DNA from: Pedobacter sp.
Lineage (GTDB): Bacteria > Bacteroidota > Bacteroidia > Sphingobacteriales > Sphingobacteriaceae
DNA: 7,122 nt
Reading direction: 5' to 3'
NCBI GenBank assembly: GCA_004295885.1
Contig: SEDG01000116.1
Coordinates: 1-7,122 of the forward strand
The notes under the pieces were generated by a model. That model was not told where the DNA came from, did no database searches, and saw nothing but the letters and a program-made list of their open reading frames with translations. Shown in pieces: positions 5,717 to 7,122 of this stretch. Both the position numbers and the translations under genes were made by a program. Numbering within the stretch: position 1 is the first letter of the stretch; the number at the start of each line of letters is the position of its first letter.

Positions 5717-7122
5717 TTGAAAAGAAAAGACTTTCTCTACTTATCAGGCATAGGTGCCAGTGCTTTGCTAATGCCAGATTTATCTGCCTTCGCAAATCCT
5801 ATTGACCCTCTACAAGCCCTCGATAAAATAGACGTAAAAATCAAAAAAGAACTAGCTGATGTTGCTTTAAATGCAGCAAAAGCTAAAGGCGCAACTTACA
5901 CTGATGTGCGTATTGGTCGCTATTTAAATCAATTTGTTTCTACTAGAGACAAACGTGTGCAAGGCGTAGCCAATACCGAATCTTTTGGTGTTGGTATTCG
6001 TGTTATTGCTAACGGATGTTGGGGTTTTGCCGCTACTAATACGGTAACCAAAGAATCTATTGCTAAAACTGCACAAGAGGCGGTTGCCGTTGCAAAGGCA
6101 AATGCAAAAATTCAGGGTGAGGCTGTACAATTAGCCCCTCAAAAAGGATTTGGCGAAGTAAGTTGGAAAACACCATTAGAGATCAACTCATTTGAAGTTC
6201 CCATCAAAGAAAAAGTTGATCTGTTATTAAATGTGAATGATATTGCGATACAGAATGGGGCTAACTTTGTTAATGCAGCCTTATTTGCTGTAAATGAGCA
6301 AAAGTATTTTGCATCAACAGACGGCTCGTATATCGATCAAGATATTCATCGCATTTATCCAACATTTGGCGTAACGGTTATAGATAGGGCATCAGGTAAA
6401 TTCAAAACCCAATCAGCTTTAAGTTCGCCAATGGGTATGGGTTATGAATATATGAACGCCAGACCAGAGGATAAAGTAAGTGGAGTAATTACTCGATACA
6501 AAGGTAGGTACGACATACTGGGTGATGTGAAAGAAGCTACTCGTGTTGCCAAAGAAAAAATCACGGCAAAATCTGTTGAAGCTGGAAAGTACGATTTAGT
6601 TTTAGATCCATCGCACTTGTGGTTAACCATTCATGAATCTGTGGGTCACCCGACTGAGTTAGATCGCGTTTTAGGTTACGAGGCAAATTATGCAGGTACC
6701 AGTTTCTTAACCTTGGATAAATGGCAGTCTAAGAAATTCAAATTTGGCAGTGATAAAGTAAATATTATTGCAGATAAAACGCAGGTTGGCTCATTAGGTG
6801 CGGTAGGTTATGACGACGAAGGTGTAAAATGTAAACAGTGGAATTTAATTAAAGATGGAGTTTTGGTTAATTACCAAGCCATTAGAGATCAAGCACATAT
6901 TATCGGCTTAACAGAATCACAGGGTTGCTGTTATTCGCAAGGATGGAATGATGTTCAGTTTCAACGCATGCCAAATGTTTCATTAGAATCTGGCAAGGCA
7001 AAGTTAAGTGTGGATGACATGATTAAAAATGTAGAAAAAGGTATTTACATTATTGGTGATGGAAGTTATTCTATCGATCAGCAACGCTACAATTTCCAGT
7101 TTGGCGGTCAGTTATATTATGA
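5717..7122 (+). CDS. tldD: Exported TldD-type zinc metallopeptidase, 3' end missing
   Basis: The frame runs open to the window end: 468 complete codons plus two bases. The start must lie after the in-frame TAA at 5708-5710. TTG at 5717 is chosen because it gives a complete export signal: a KRKDFL head, a hydrophobic core (about 7-19) and an AFA cleavage-like site at 24-26. The first in-frame ATG (5771, residue 19) would destroy it. The head resembles a Tat signal, but with RK in place of RR. The mature part is TldD-like: a GVGIRV strand in the N-terminal domain, the HExxxH zinc motif as HESVGHPTE with H306, E307 and H311, then VGSLGAVGYDDEGV and FQRMPNVSLESG. The HExxxH motif separates TldD from its inactive partner TldE/PmbA. 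In E. coli TldD a C-terminal cysteine is the third zinc ligand; the matching part here lies outside the window. TldD/TldE process peptides such as microcin B17 precursor and CcdA in the cytoplasm. An exported form must have another, unknown substrate. The gene is probably a separate unit from the upstream operon. Confidence 0.88.
   Translation, partial: MKRKDFLYLSGIGASALLMPDLSAFANPIDPLQALDKIDVKIKKELADVALNAAKAKGATYTDVRIGRYLNQFVSTRDKRVQGVANTESFGVGIRVIANGCWGFAATNTVTKESIAKTAQEAVAVAKANAKIQGEAVQLAPQKGFGEVSWKTPLEINSFEVPIKEKVDLLLNVNDIAIQNGANFVNAALFAVNEQKYFASTDGSYIDQDIHRIYPTFGVTVIDRASGKFKTQSALSSPMGMGYEYMNARPEDKVSGVITRYKGRYDILGDVKEATRVAKEKITAKSVEAGKYDLVLDPSHLWLTIHESVGHPTELDRVLGYEANYAGTSFLTLDKWQSKKFKFGSDKVNIIADKTQVGSLGAVGYDDEGVKCKQWNLIKDGVLVNYQAIRDQAHIIGLTESQGCCYSQGWNDVQFQRMPNVSLESGKAKLSVDDMIKNVEKGIYIIGDGSYSIDQQRYNFQFGGQLYY

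Overview
The window looks like chromosomal DNA from a Bacteroidota bacterium, most likely of the Sphingobacteriaceae (Pedobacter-like). The basis is its A+T-rich, A/T-ending codon use, start codons that mostly lack Shine-Dalgarno sequences, and protein families (DUF58, BatA-type membrane protein, DUF4175-like, exported TldD) that occur together in that group. The genus is an inference, since no marker gene is present.

Layout: five genes, all on the + strand, fill nearly the whole window. Bases 1-369 are the 3' end of a DUF58 (VWA-like) gene. Next come a BatA-type membrane protein (370-1740), a DUF4175-like membrane protein (1727-3838) and a second three-segment membrane protein with a glutamine-amidotransferase-like core (3841-5628). 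The junctions are a zero-base gap, a 14-base overlap and a two-base gap, so these four genes are almost certainly one operon with coupled translation. An 88-base spacer (5629-5716) with a weak Bacteroidota-type promoter candidate follows. The last gene (5717 to the window end) is an exported TldD-type metallopeptidase, cut off at its 3' end.

How they may work together: in Bacteroidota and some other phyla, DUF58 genes usually follow a MoxR-type AAA+ ATPase gene, here expected just upstream of the window. The DUF58 protein is probably a cytoplasmic VWA-like adaptor. The three membrane proteins place large domains in the periplasm: a degenerate VWA-like domain, an Ig/coiled-coil-like DUF4175 region, and a GATase-like domain without a visible nucleophile. 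Together they look like an envelope complex whose assembly or state is driven by the MoxR ATPase. The biochemical function of this cassette is, to my knowledge, unknown. The tldD-like gene appears to be a separate transcription unit; a TldE/PmbA-type partner may lie downstream, outside the window.

No RNA genes, mobile elements, CRISPR arrays or long repeats were seen.
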